A DNA stretch of 64,000 bases, from contig JAFLEH010000015.1 in assembly GCA_017301995.1 (NCBI GenBank), positions 1-64,000 of the forward strand, given 5' to 3'. A model generated the notes under the pieces. The model was not told the origin of the DNA. It saw only the letters and a program-made list of their open reading frames with translations, and did no database searches. The stretch's first letter is position 1. The number at the start of each line of letters is the position of its first letter. The position numbers and the translations under genes are program-made. Source of the stretch: Verrucomicrobiota bacterium. Lineage in GTDB: Bacteria; Verrucomicrobiota; Verrucomicrobiia; Verrucomicrobiales; Akkermansiaceae. Below are positions 18,201 to 25,870 of the stretch, piece after piece.

Positions 18201-21200
18201 GTGTTGTCGCCAAGCTGGCCGTAGTAGTTGAAGCCCCACGCCGCCACAGTGCCGTCCGAGCAGAGGGCGAGACTGTAAGATGAGCCTGCCGCCACCGCCA
18301 CCACTGTCTTTCCTGCGAGCGCCGAGACCCCGGCGGTCGTGTTGACCGCCACCGGCACGGAACGATTCGCCGTGGTGTTGTCGCCAAGCTGGCCGCGATA
18401 GTTGTTACCCCATGCGGCCACGGTTCCGTCCGAGCAGAGCGCAAGACTGTGGTTGGCACCGATTGCAACCGCCACCACGCTCTTTCCTGCGAGTGCTGAG
18501 ACTCCAGCGGCCGTATTGACCGCCACTGGGGCCAGGCGGTTTGTCGTGGTGTTGTCTCCGAGCTGGCCATCGTAGTTGTAGCCACATGCCGCTACGGTTC
18601 CGTCCGAGCAAAGCGCGAGGCTGTGATAAGAACCCGCCGCCGCAGCGACCACCGTCTTGCCGGAAAGCGCCGAGATGCCAGTCGCAGTGTTTACCAACAC
18701 CGGCACGGCACGATCCACCCCAGTGTTGTCGCCAAGCTTCCCGGAACTGTTGCTACCCCAAGCGAACGTCCGCTGATTGGCCCAGACCAGCACGAGATCA
18801 TTGCCGCTACCGCCGTAGTAGTTGGCCACGAATTCGTAGGTGCCTCCATCGTGGATCAACGCCACCCTCTGTCCCTGCGCAAGGTTGTCGAAGGTGCCGT
18901 TGATGAAGCCCGTTCCGGTGTTGCGAACCACCATCAAGTCGGTGCCCGTGGCCGGGGAATGGGCGAGCGTCAAATTCACACTGCTGCCGGCGGCAACGAA
19001 CCCGCTGCCGGTCAGCGGCACATCGCCACGAGCGGCGATGGTGGCATTCAGCACGCCGGTTGCATTGCCCTGAATGGCGAAGTCATATGGGTTCTCGTCC
19101 GGATCGTCGCTGGCGATGCTAAGGGTGGCGGCACGCAACCACGCGGCACTGGGAGTGAAGGTGACTTGAAAGGTCGTGCTGCCACCTGCCGCCACTGGAG
19201 AGTCCGGCTGACCCGTCACCATGAAATCCGCGGCGTGAGGACCACCCACCGTCACTTTGGGCGTGCCCGTCAGATAGAGGGGAATGTTCCCGTTGTTCTG
19301 AATCGTAAAGGTTCGTGTGATCGTGCTGCCACCCATCGCCGTGCTGCCGAAATCCGTGTGGTTTGCGACGCCGGGCAGGGTGCTGCCGTCGGGGATGCTC
19401 TCGCCATTGCCGGTGAGGCTGATATCAGGCAGGTAAGGCACCGCCGCAAGCCCGAGGGCGTGGACAGCGCTCGCGCCGCTCATGGTCCGGATGAGTCGTT
19501 CGCCGACGGTGAGCGCCTGGGTTGTCACCGCCACTGGTGCGAGACGATCCGTCCAGGTGCCGTTGCCAAGTTGACCGTAGGTGTTGGTGCCCCATGCGGT
19601 CGCCGTGCCATCAGAGCAGAATGCCAGACTGTGGTAGTCAGCCGCCGCAACGGCCACGACCGTTTTTCCGGAAAGAGCCGAGACACCAGCGGTGGTGTTT
19701 ACCGCCACCGGTGCAGGCCGGCTCGTCGTGGTGTTGTCGCCAAGCTGGCCGGAGGAGTTGTATCCCCATGCGGCCACAGTGCCGTCCGTGCAGAGGGCCA
19801 AACTGTGGGAATAGCCGGCCGCCACATTCACCACCGTCTTGCCGGCGAGAGCCGACTGACCAACAGCGGTGTTGACCGCCACCGGCACGAGCCGATCGGT
19901 GGCGGTCCCGTCACCAAGCTGGCTGTATCCGTTGTTTCCCCATGCGGCCACCGTGCCGTCCGTGCAGACGGCCAGACTGAAGTCATAACCCGCCGCTACC
20001 GCCACCACCTTCTTTCCGGCGAGTGCCGACACACCCGCGGTGGTGTTGACCGCTACCGGAACGGAACTGTCAAACGTGGTGTTGTCGCCAAGCTGGCCGT
20101 GGTCGTTGTAGCCCCATGCAGCCACGGTACCGTCCGAGCAAAGTGCCAGAGAGTGTTCAAGACCCGCCGCGATGGACACCACTGTTTTGCCGAAGATCGC
20201 CGAGACGCCCGCAGTGGTGTCGACCGCGAAGGGCGCTTTTACGCCGCGTCCCCAACTGATAACGGTGCCGTCCGAGCACAGCGCGAGGCTGTGCCTATGC
20301 CCCCCCGCCACCGCCACCACCGTTTTGCCGGATAGCGCGGAAACCCCTGCGGTAGTGTCGACTGCGACCGGTACGGAACGATCCGTCGTGGTGTTGTCGC
20401 CAAGCTGGCCATAGTAGTTGTAGCCCCATGCGGCCACGGCTCCGTCCGAGCATAACGCCAGACTGTGGGAAGAACCAGTCGCAATAGACAGCACCGTTTT
20501 GCCGGCGAGCGCCGAGACTCCCGCGGTCGAGTTGACCGCCAGGGGCAAGGAATGGGCCTTGGTGGTGGTGTCGCCAAGTTGGCCAAAGGCGTTGTTACCC
20601 CATGCGAAGACCCGGTTGTTGGCCCAGACCAGCACGAGGTCATTTCCACTACCGCCGTAGTAGTTGGCCACGAATTCGTAAGTGATCCCGCCGTATGGCA
20701 TTCCCACCTTCTGCCCCTGGGAGAGGTTGTCAAAGGTGCCTTCGATTGCTAGAGGACCTGTATTTCGAACAACCGTTAGTACCGCGCCAGTGTCTGGAGC
20801 ATGGGCGAGCGATAGATTTACGGTCCTGCCCGCGGCTGTGAATCCGTTGCTGGTCAACGGCACTTCGTCGCAGGTCGCGAAGGTGGCGTCCAGCGCGCCT
20901 GTTGGGGTTCCGCAAATGACGAATTCGAAGGGATTCTCATCCGGATCATCGCTGGCGATGCTGAGGCTGGCGGTTCGCAGCCAGGCCGCGCTGGGCGAAA
21001 AGGCGACTTGGAAGGTCGTGCTGCCACCTACGGCCACCGACGACTCGGGCTGGCTCGTAACGGTGAAATCCGCCGCGTGGATGCCGCTGACCACCACCTT
21101 TGGCGTCCCGGTTAGAGAGAGGGGCACATTGCCCGTGTTTAGAATTGTGAAAGTCCGCGTTATCGTGCCACCTCCCATCGGCGTGCTGCCGAAATCCGTG

Positions 21201-24200
21201 TGGTTTGCGGCGCTGGGCGTGGTGCTGCCGTCAGAGATGGACGCGCCATTGCCGGAGAGGGTGATATCGGGAGCATAAGGTACGGCCACCAGGGCGAGAG
21301 TGTGACTGGCGCCCGAGCCGCTGATGACCCGGGTGCATCGTTCCCCGAAAGCAAGCGAAGAAGCATTGGCGAATACAGGCACGGAACTGTCGATCGTGGT
21401 GTTGTCACCCAGCCGGCCGAGATAGTTGGAACCCCAAGCGGTCAGGGCACCGTCCGAACAAAGCGCCAAACTGTGGGAGGCGCCCGCCGAGACCGCCATC
21501 GCTGTTTTGCCGGAAAGCGCCGAGACACCCGCGCCCGTGTTGACCGCCACCGGGGCGAAACGCTCAAAGGTGGAGGCATTGCCAAGTTGACCGCTGGAGT
21601 TGTAGCCCCAAGCTGCCACGGAGCCATCCGAGCAAAGCGCCAAACTATGGGAGTGCCCCGCCGCCACTGCCACAACCGTCTTGCCAGAAAGTGCCGAGAC
21701 ACCCGCAGCCGTGTTGACTGCCGCCGGCACGAAAGCGGAATTGGTCGTGTTGGTGCCAAGCGGGCCGTGCCAGTTATCCCCCCATGCCGCCAAGGTCCCG
21801 TCCGAGCAAAGCGCCAGGCTTTGTCTGTACCCGCCCGCCAAGGCCACCACCGTTTTGCCGGCGAGCGCGGAGACACCTGCGGTTGTGCTAACCTGCACCG
21901 GCACCGAGCGGTTTGCCGCGGTGTTGTCTCCGAGCTGGCCGCCGGCGTTGTATCCCCATGCGGCCACGGTGCCATCCGAACAGATCGCCAGATTGTGGGC
22001 AAGACCCACCGCGATTGCCTCCACCGTTTTCCCTGCGAGCGCCGAGATCCCCGCCACCGCGTTGACATCCACCGGCACGGAGCGGTTGATTGTGGTGGTG
22101 TCGCCAAGCTGGCCGGAAGAGTTGGAGCCCCAGGCGGCAATCGTGCCGTCCGAGCAGAGCGCCAAACTGTGGGATTGGCCGGCAGCCACGGCCACCACCG
22201 TTTTGCCAGCTAGTGCCGAGACACCAGCACCGGTGTTCACCGCAACCGGCGCCAAACGGTTCGTGGTGGTGCCGTCGCCAAGCTGGCCGTAGTTGTTGCT
22301 GCCCCATGCGGCCACGCTGCCGTCCGAGCAGAGCGCCAGACTGTGGGAGCCGCCCACCGCCACCGCCACCACCATTTTTCCGGAAAGCATCGAGACCTCC
22401 GCAGCCGCGTTGACCGCCACCGGCACCCGCCGATTCGTGGTGGTGTTGTCGCCAAGCTGGCCCGAGGAGTTGGAACCCCAGGCAATCACCCGGTTGTTCG
22501 CCCACGCGAGCACCAGGTCATTGCCGCTGCCGCCATGGTAATCGGCGACAAATTCGTAACTCACTCCTCCATACGACAACGCCACTTGCTGGCCTTGCGC
22601 GAGGTTGTCGAAAGTGCCGTTGATGAAGCCAGGCCCCATATTCTTGACCACCGTGAGAGCGGTTCCGGTGAGTGGGGCGAAATTCAGTGAGAGATTCACC
22701 AAGCTACCCGTAGCGGTGAAACCGCCGGTAGTCAGCGGCACGTCGCCGCCAGCACCGAACGTGGCATCCAACACACCGATTCCGCCCCCTCGAATGGAGA
22801 ATTCGTAAGGATTCTCATCCGGATCATCGCTGGCAATGCGGAGGGTGGCGAAACGCGACCAGGCCGCACCGGGGGTGAAGGCGACCTGGAAAGTGGTGCT
22901 GCCGCCTGCGGCCACTGGCGACCCCGGTTGACTCGTCACCGTAAAATCCGCCGCATGGAGACCGGTCACTACGACCTTGGGTGTGCCGGTCAGGTTGAGG
23001 GGCAGGTTTCCCATGTTCTGAATGGTAAAAGTCCGCGTAACCGTTTCACCGCCCACCGTCCTACTGCCAAAGTCCGTGTGATTCCCTATGATCGGTGCCG
23101 CGCTGCCGGAAGAGATCGCTGCGCCATTCCCGGTGAGGCCAAATTCCGGGGCGTAAGGAACCGCCACCAGTGCAAGGGAGTGGCTTGCGTTTGAGCCGCA
23201 CGTGAGTCGGGAGAATCGCTCTCCGGAGCGAAGCGGTGTGGTGTTGATCGCGACGGGCACCGGACTATCCGAGAAATTGTTGTTGCCGAGTCGCCCGGAT
23301 GAGTTGCTTCCCCATGCAACTGCGGTACCGTCCGAGCAAATTGCCAGGCTGTGCCAATAGCCCGCCGCCACCGCCACCACTGTTTTGCCAGAGAGCGCCG
23401 AGGTCCCCGCGGCCGTGTTGACCGACACTGGCACGGAACTACTCGCTGTAGTGCCGTCGCCAAGCTGGCACCATGAGTTGTAGCCCCATGCCGTGACCGT
23501 TCCGTCCGAGCACAGAGCCAAACTATGGGCGGAGCCTGCTGCCACTGCCACCACGGTTTTGCCGTAGAGTGCCGATACACCTGCTGTCCTGTTGACTACC
23601 GCCGGCTCGGAACGAGCTGGGTTGGCGGTGTTGTCGCCAAGTTGGCCGAACAAGTTGGAGCCCCATGCGGTCAAGGTGCCATCCGTGCAGAGTGCCAGGC
23701 AATGGGATTCACCCGCCGCAATCGCCACCACTGTCTTGCCGGCGAGCGCCGAGACGCCCGATGTCTTGCTGACCGCCACCGGCACGGACTGAATTGCCCC
23801 AGTGTTGTAGCCAAGCTGGCCACTGAGATTGTTGCCCCATGCGGCCACGGTGCCGTCCGAGCAGAGTGCCAGGCTGTGGGATTCACCCGCCGCCACTGCC
23901 ACCACTGTCTTGCCGGAAAGCGCCGAGGCACCTGCGACTGTGTTGACCGCCACAGGAACGGGAGCGTCCGTGGTGGTGTTGGTGCCAAGCTGGCCGTAGT
24001 CGTTGCGGCCCCAGGCTGCCACAGTGCCGTCCGAGCACAGGGCCAGATTGTGGGAGCCTCCCGCCGCCACAGCCACCACCGTTTTGCCGGAAAGCGCCGA
24101 GACACCTGCGGTTGTGGTGACCGCCACCGGAACGGATCGATTCGTCGTCGATCCGTCGCCAAGCTGCCCGTTGGTGTTGCTTCCCCATGTGGCCACGGTG

Positions 24201-24757
24201 CCGTCAGAGCCAAGGGCAAGACTGTGGGACGAACCCGTCGCCATGGCCATCACTGTCTTGCCATAGAGAGCTGAGACACCTTCTGCCGCGTTGATCTCCC
24301 CCGGCATGAAATCAGGCTCCGTGGTATTGTCGCCAAGCTGGCCATATGTATTGACCCCCCAGGCAAAGGCCCGGTTATTGGCCCAGACGAGCACGAGATC
24401 GTTGCCACTACCGCCGTAGTAGTTTGCCACGAATTCGTAGGTGATCCCGCCATAGGGCAGCTCCACCTTCTGCCCCTGCGCGAGGTTGCCAAAGGTATCG
24501 CTGATGAAACCCAGGCCGGTATTGTTCACCACCGTTAGGTTTGTTCCGGTGGGTGGGGCGAAATTCAGTGAGAGATTTACCGTGTTGCCCGCCGCCGCAT
24601 AGCTTGCGGCGGTGACCGGCACGGATGTGGCCGATGTGAAGACCGCTTCGATCTCGGCGGCCGAAACAAGCCGGGTGACGGCGAGAAAGACGGTCGCGAG
24701 AATCGAAGGGATTTTCAAAATGCCGGATCCGCGGGTTCGCTGAAAAGCCGATAGCAT
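12203..24757 (-). CDS. Giant secreted protein with 49 RCC1 repeats and choice-of-anchor-D domains
   Basis: 4,184 residues if translation starts at ATG 24757, which places a signal peptide (I-L-A-T-V-F-L-A-V-T-R-L-V-S-A) at the N-terminus. An in-frame start at 24940 would add 61 residues in front of it. The protein is built of six modules. Each opens with a beta-rich segment ending G-G-S-G-N-D-L-V-L-V-W. RCC1 repeats of about 57 residues follow (x-A-W-G-x-N, G-Q-L-G-D-N, H-S-L-A-L-C-S-D-G-T-V). The first five modules close with a domain of the ASPM-SPD-2-Hydin/choice-of-anchor-D type (D-F-G, T-R-T-F-T-I-x-N-x-G-N). Repeat numbers are 7, 7, 7, 7, 7 and 14. The C-terminus has D-x-D-x-D-G-L-S-N, a thrombospondin-3/EF-like calcium motif, and a beta domain common in Verrucomicrobia exoproteins. 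Likely an exported adhesin or surface scaffold; substrate unknown. Confidence 0.9.
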   Translation of the reverse strand: MLSAFQRTRGSGILKIPSILATVFLAVTRLVSAAEIEAVFTSATSVPVTAASYAAAGNTVNLSLNFAPPTGTNLTVVNNTGLGFISDTFGNLAQGQKVELPYGGITYEFVANYYGGSGNDLVLVWANNRAFAWGVNTYGQLGDNTTEPDFMPGEINAAEGVSALYGKTVMAMATGSSHSLALGSDGTVATWGSNTNGQLGDGSTTNRSVPVAVTTTAGVSALSGKTVVAVAAGGSHNLALCSDGTVAAWGRNDYGQLGTNTTTDAPVPVAVNTVAGASALSGKTVVAVAAGESHSLALCSDGTVAAWGNNLSGQLGYNTGAIQSVPVAVSKTSGVSALAGKTVVAIAAGESHCLALCTDGTLTAWGSNLFGQLGDNTANPARSEPAVVNRTAGVSALYGKTVVAVAAGSAHSLALCSDGTVTAWGYNSWCQLGDGTTASSSVPVSVNTAAGTSALSGKTVVAVAAGYWHSLAICSDGTAVAWGSNSSGRLGNNNFSDSPVPVAINTTPLRSGERFSRLTCGSNASHSLALVAVPYAPEFGLTGNGAAISSGSAAPIIGNHTDFGSRTVGGETVTRTFTIQNMGNLPLNLTGTPKVVVTGLHAADFTVTSQPGSPVAAGGSTTFQVAFTPGAAWSRFATLRIASDDPDENPYEFSIRGGGIGVLDATFGAGGDVPLTTGGFTATGSLVNLSLNFAPLTGTALTVVKNMGPGFINGTFDNLAQGQQVALSYGGVSYEFVADYHGGSGNDLVLAWANNRVIAWGSNSSGQLGDNTTTNRRVPVAVNAAAEVSMLSGKMVVAVAVGGSHSLALCSDGSVAAWGSNNYGQLGDGTTTNRLAPVAVNTGAGVSALAGKTVVAVAAGQSHSLALCSDGTIAAWGSNSSGQLGDTTTINRSVPVDVNAVAGISALAGKTVEAIAVGLAHNLAICSDGTVAAWGYNAGGQLGDNTAANRSVPVQVSTTAGVSALAGKTVVALAGGYRQSLALCSDGTLAAWGDNWHGPLGTNTTNSAFVPAAVNTAAGVSALSGKTVVAVAAGHSHSLALCSDGSVAAWGYNSSGQLGNASTFERFAPVAVNTGAGVSALSGKTAMAVSAGASHSLALCSDGALTAWGSNYLGRLGDNTTIDSSVPVFANASSLAFGERCTRVISGSGASHTLALVAVPYAPDITLSGNGASISDGSTTPSAANHTDFGSTPMGGGTITRTFTILNTGNVPLSLTGTPKVVVSGIHAADFTVTSQPESSVAVGGSTTFQVAFSPSAAWLRTASLSIASDDPDENPFEFVICGTPTGALDATFATCDEVPLTSNGFTAAGRTVNLSLAHAPDTGAVLTVVRNTGPLAIEGTFDNLSQGQKVGMPYGGITYEFVANYYGGSGNDLVLVWANNRVFAWGNNAFGQLGDTTTKAHSLPLAVNSTAGVSALAGKTVLSIATGSSHSLALCSDGAVAAWGYNYYGQLGDNTTTDRSVPVAVDTTAGVSALSGKTVVAVAGGHRHSLALCSDGTVISWGRGVKAPFAVDTTAGVSAIFGKTVVSIAAGLEHSLALCSDGTVAAWGYNDHGQLGDNTTFDSSVPVAVNTTAGVSALAGKKVVAVAAGYDFSLAVCTDGTVAAWGNNGYSQLGDGTATDRLVPVAVNTAVGQSALAGKTVVNVAAGYSHSLALCTDGTVAAWGYNSSGQLGDNTTTSRPAPVAVNTTAGVSALSGKTVVAVAAADYHSLAFCSDGTATAWGTNTYGQLGNGTWTDRLAPVAVTTQALTVGERLIRTMSGASAVHALGLAAVPYLPDISLTGNGESIPDGSTLPGVANHTDFGSTAMGGSTITRTFTIQNNGNIPLYLTGTPKVTVGGPHAADFMVTGQPDSPVAAGGSTTFQVTFTPSAAWLRAATLSIASDDPDENPYDFAIQGNATGVLNATIAARGDVPLTGSGFVAAGSSVNLTLAHSPATGTDLMVVRNTGTGFINGTFDNLAQGQRVALIHDGGTYEFVANYYGGSGNDLVLVWANQRTFAWGSNSSGKLGDNTGVDRAVPVLVNTATGISALSGKTVVAAAAGSYHSLALCSDGTVAACGYNYDGQLGDNTTTNRLAPVAVNTAAGVSALAGKSVVAVAIGANHSLALCSDGTVAAWGNNYRGQLGDNTTANRSVPVAVNTTAGVSALAGKTVVAVAAGSSYSLALCSDGTVAAWGFNYYGQLGDNTGVDRSVPVAVNTTSGLSALAGKSVLAVAAGGSHSLALCSDGTVVAWGSNSAGQIGDSSLVDRIAPVAVNMTPGVSALSGKTVVAVTAGGSHNLALCADGTLAAWGSNYYGQIGDNSWTSRSVPVAVNKVAGVSALAGKTLVEMCTGSGHSMARCSDGTVALWGYNAYGQIGDTTTTNRAVPVAVSTAPLAAGEQFTRIMCGSTANHSFAFVAVPYTPEMNLSGNGTAIPDGSVTPIGADHTDFGITAVGGGTVTRTFTIHNTGNQTLKLTGNPKVLLGGPHTVDFTVTSQPESSVAAGGSTTFQIAFNPTGEWLRRATVSIASNDVDENPYDFAIQGNRAVALDASFAAVGGVPLTTNGLIATGSTVNLSLNFIPATGTNLTVVNNTGPGFITGTFDNLAQGQKVELPYGGITYEFVANYYGGSGNDLVLVWANQRTFAWGGNSAGQLGDNGVPNRSVPVAVNSAIGVSALAGKIVVSVATGTYHSLALCSDGTVAAWGYNYYGQLGDNTTTHRYVPVAVNTTPGVSALAGKTVVAVAAGGSHSLALCSDGTVAAWGSNTAGQLGNNTTADFYVPVAVTTAAGFSALAGKMAVAVAAGERHSLALCADGTVVAWGYNGSGRLGDNTTTSRSVPVAVNRAAGISVLSGKTVVAVTAGGSHSMALCSDGTVAAWGNNSYGQLGDNTSTNRSVPVATNAAAGISALSNSMVIGVAAGGSHSLALCADGTVAAWGFNSNGQLGDGTTTNRTVPVPVSIAAGVSALAEKTVAAVAVGLSHSLALCADGTVATWGYNSNGQLGDGTTTNRSVPVAVNAAPLAFGERFTRLMGGSNGSHTLALVAAPYAPEMKLTGNGASIPVGATTPSLANHTDFGTTTMGGGGLTRTFTIQNTGNVPLNLTGAPKVVVSGAHATDFTVTSQPESPIAAGGSTTFQITFVPSAVWMRTATVSIPSDDPHERPFEFAILGTCPGTLNARFASGTDVPLTTESITLSGSSVNLSLAHAPVTGAELTVIRNTGPGFINGTFDNLAQGQRVMLPYGGINYEFIADYFGGGGNDLVLVWPNTRVFSWGNNSYGQLGKNSVGYRPLAVAVDRTAGVSALAGKTVVAVSAGGSHSLALCSDGTVVAWGSNSYGQLGDNTTTNRSVPVAVNTAIGVSALAGKTVVAVAAGGTFSLALCSDGIVVAWGYNYRGQLGDGSITNRSVPTAVNTATGGSALAGKTVVAVAAGGAHSLALCTDGTVAAWGANGRGQLGTGGYTDGLLPLAVSKSSGSSALAGKTVVSVAAGQTHSLARCSDGTVAAWGSNSAGELGNNSTIDRFAPVAVNAVSGVSAIFGKTVVALAAGGNFSLALCSDGIVVAWGYNHPGQLGDGSITNRSVPTAVNTTTGGSALAGKTVVAVEAGSTHSLARCSDGTVAAWGFNGQGQLGNNSVTDWSVPVAVTVTGDSVLSGRTVTALKAGGSHSLALCSDGSLASWGSNYSNQLGDNTLPYETKPSPVNSVQGVSALSEKTVVAGATGGYHGLARCADGSVISWGLNSYGQLGDGTTTSRSVPVAVSMSQGTSALSGKTVVSLAAGEGHSLALCSDGFAVGWGNNSSGQLGDNTTTNRSNPVAVNTTAGTSALSGKSVVAVAAGGSHSLALCTDGKVVAWGDNLYGKLGDGTTMSRSVPVEVNTAEGVSALSGKMVVAVAAGDSHNLALCSDGTLVAWGYNFYGQLGDNTTANRSVPVAVNTEAGVSALSGKTVVSVAAGESHSLALCSDGTIVTWGLNNYGQIGDNTTTNRSVPVAVSTNAGVSALAGKSVVSVIAGGSHSMALCSDGTAVAWGSNTYGQIGDDTITYRPVPVAIQTGSLGFGERITLLMGGSKASHSLALVAAPLPALPNWRFANFGNGADSGDGADLNDFDHDGLSNIMEFALGLDPKQDSSGLIPAPQRIGGNLSISFAQPEGVGGITYGAEWSETLLPGSWTTIPDTGNTGVSPALHHFSVPVGNKGQLFIRLKVTAP
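12690..24380 (-). repeat. Array of ~174-bp repeats encoding RCC1 units
   Basis: 49 degenerate coding repeats with a period of about 174 bp, in six blocks separated by ~0.8-kb linker segments that are themselves repeated. The high similarity between units makes slipped-strand or homologous recombination, and mis-assembly, likely here. Boundaries are approximate. Confidence 0.85.
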
Positions 24758-25256
24758 GCCGATCGGTGGTTTGGATGATAGGCTGATCCGGCCGCGGTTG
24801 CCAGCATCGATCAGGGACGGTCGGGTGATTGATGGAAATCCGCTGGAAAGGCCGGGAAACCGATACGGGAAGGGGTCTTGCTCACCGGCACGGTGGGTGG
24901 GGAGGATTCTCCGGTCAGGCGCGATGTCGATGGCTTTCATGGGCGACGATCTTCACACGCGAGCCTACGTTTCTACCAACCAAAGCCAAGAAGAAAGTGG
25001 GGCGGAATCGGCGTCTTCCCGTATCCACGCTTCGCTATCGGCCCATGTCGGGACTCGATCAGGTGTCGCTGTCAATTGGCCCCCGAATGAGATCGTTCGT
25101 GTCCCCGAGATCGATCCGACAGGCCGCCGTCGCCGCCTGATAGTACCTCGGAATCGCAGGCCTTCCGGTGCGGACGACGGAAAAATGTTACCATGCGAGG
25201 ACTGACCCCATGTTTGGGGCTTGCGGGGGGCGGAGGTGCGGGTAAGTTGGCGGCGC
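24758..25256. other. Divergent intergenic region, no gene seen
   Basis: About 500 bp between the giant RCC1 gene (-) and a lipoprotein gene (+). Open frames here have no domain-like content. A small perfect inverted repeat, CCCCATG-TT-TGGGG, lies at about 25207-25219. The promoters of both flanking genes must lie here, but I cannot point to convincing -35/-10 boxes. Confidence 0.4.
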
Positions 25257-25847
25257 ATGAAGGGTTTTCAGGCTTTGCCAGCGCTATTCGCCGCCGCTCT
25301 TTGCGCGGGTTGCGGTGAGAAGAACGAGGTTTCGGTTTCCGAGACCCGGCCGGTCGCGTCCAACGACTTTGCCCCGCGGTTGGACGCGACGCCCGACGAG
25401 CGGTTTTCCAACGCGCGGCGCTGCCCGTTCAAGGCGGATACGCCGGAAGACTGGAAGGTGCTTCCGGCCACCGAATTCCGTCTCATGAACTACGGTTTCG
25501 GTCCCAGCGGCCAGGGCGAGGTTTGGGTTTCCACATCCAACGGGTCGGTGCTCGACAACGCCAACCGCTGGATGAAACAGTTCGGCAAGCCCCCGATCGA
25601 CGAAGCCGCCCTGAAAGCGCTACCCACCGTGCCGATCCTCGGCACCACCGGTGTTCTGCTCAAGACCGAAGGTGACTACACGCCCGGCATGGGCCAACCG
25701 CCCAAACCCGGCTACGGTCTGGCCGGTGTGATCGCCGAATACGAGGGCGAGATTCTAACTGTAAAAATGGTGGCGCCCGCCGCGGAAGTCCGCTTCGGCG
25801 TGCCCGCGCTTGAGAAACTCGCCGCCAGCCTGCGCAAGGCCGAATAA
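25257..25847 (+). CDS. Lipoprotein of unknown function preceding ccs genes
   Basis: 196 residues from the ATG at 25257. A lipobox A-L-C-A-G-C predicts lipidation and anchoring in the periplasmic leaflet. The mature protein begins with a low-complexity linker, then a compact domain with P-F-K-A-D-T-P-E-D-W-K and a Y-E-G-E-I-L-T-V-K-M segment near the C-terminus. Such domains, annotated only as hypothetical, often precede cytochrome c biogenesis genes in this phylum. It lies 23 bp upstream of the resB-like gene, so an operon with the assembly proteins is likely. Confidence 0.8.
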   Translation: MKGFQALPALFAAALCAGCGEKNEVSVSETRPVASNDFAPRLDATPDERFSNARRCPFKADTPEDWKVLPATEFRLMNYGFGPSGQGEVWVSTSNGSVLDNANRWMKQFGKPPIDEAALKALPTVPILGTTGVLLKTEGDYTPGMGQPPKPGYGLAGVIAEYEGEILTVKMVAPAAEVRFGVPALEKLAASLRKAE

Positions 25848-25870
25848 TCCGTCCGCCGTTTTCCTCCGCC

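Noticed and set aside
14519-24274. Several 200-570-codon + strand frames opposite the giant RCC1 gene
   Set aside because: They mirror the RCC1 repeat codons (R/H-rich repeats with the same period), with no start signals or conserved domain.
24756-25205. 149-codon + strand frame between the RCC1 gene and the lipoprotein gene
   Set aside because: The composition is irregular with no hydrophobic core or motif, and it overlaps the start region of the RCC1 gene.
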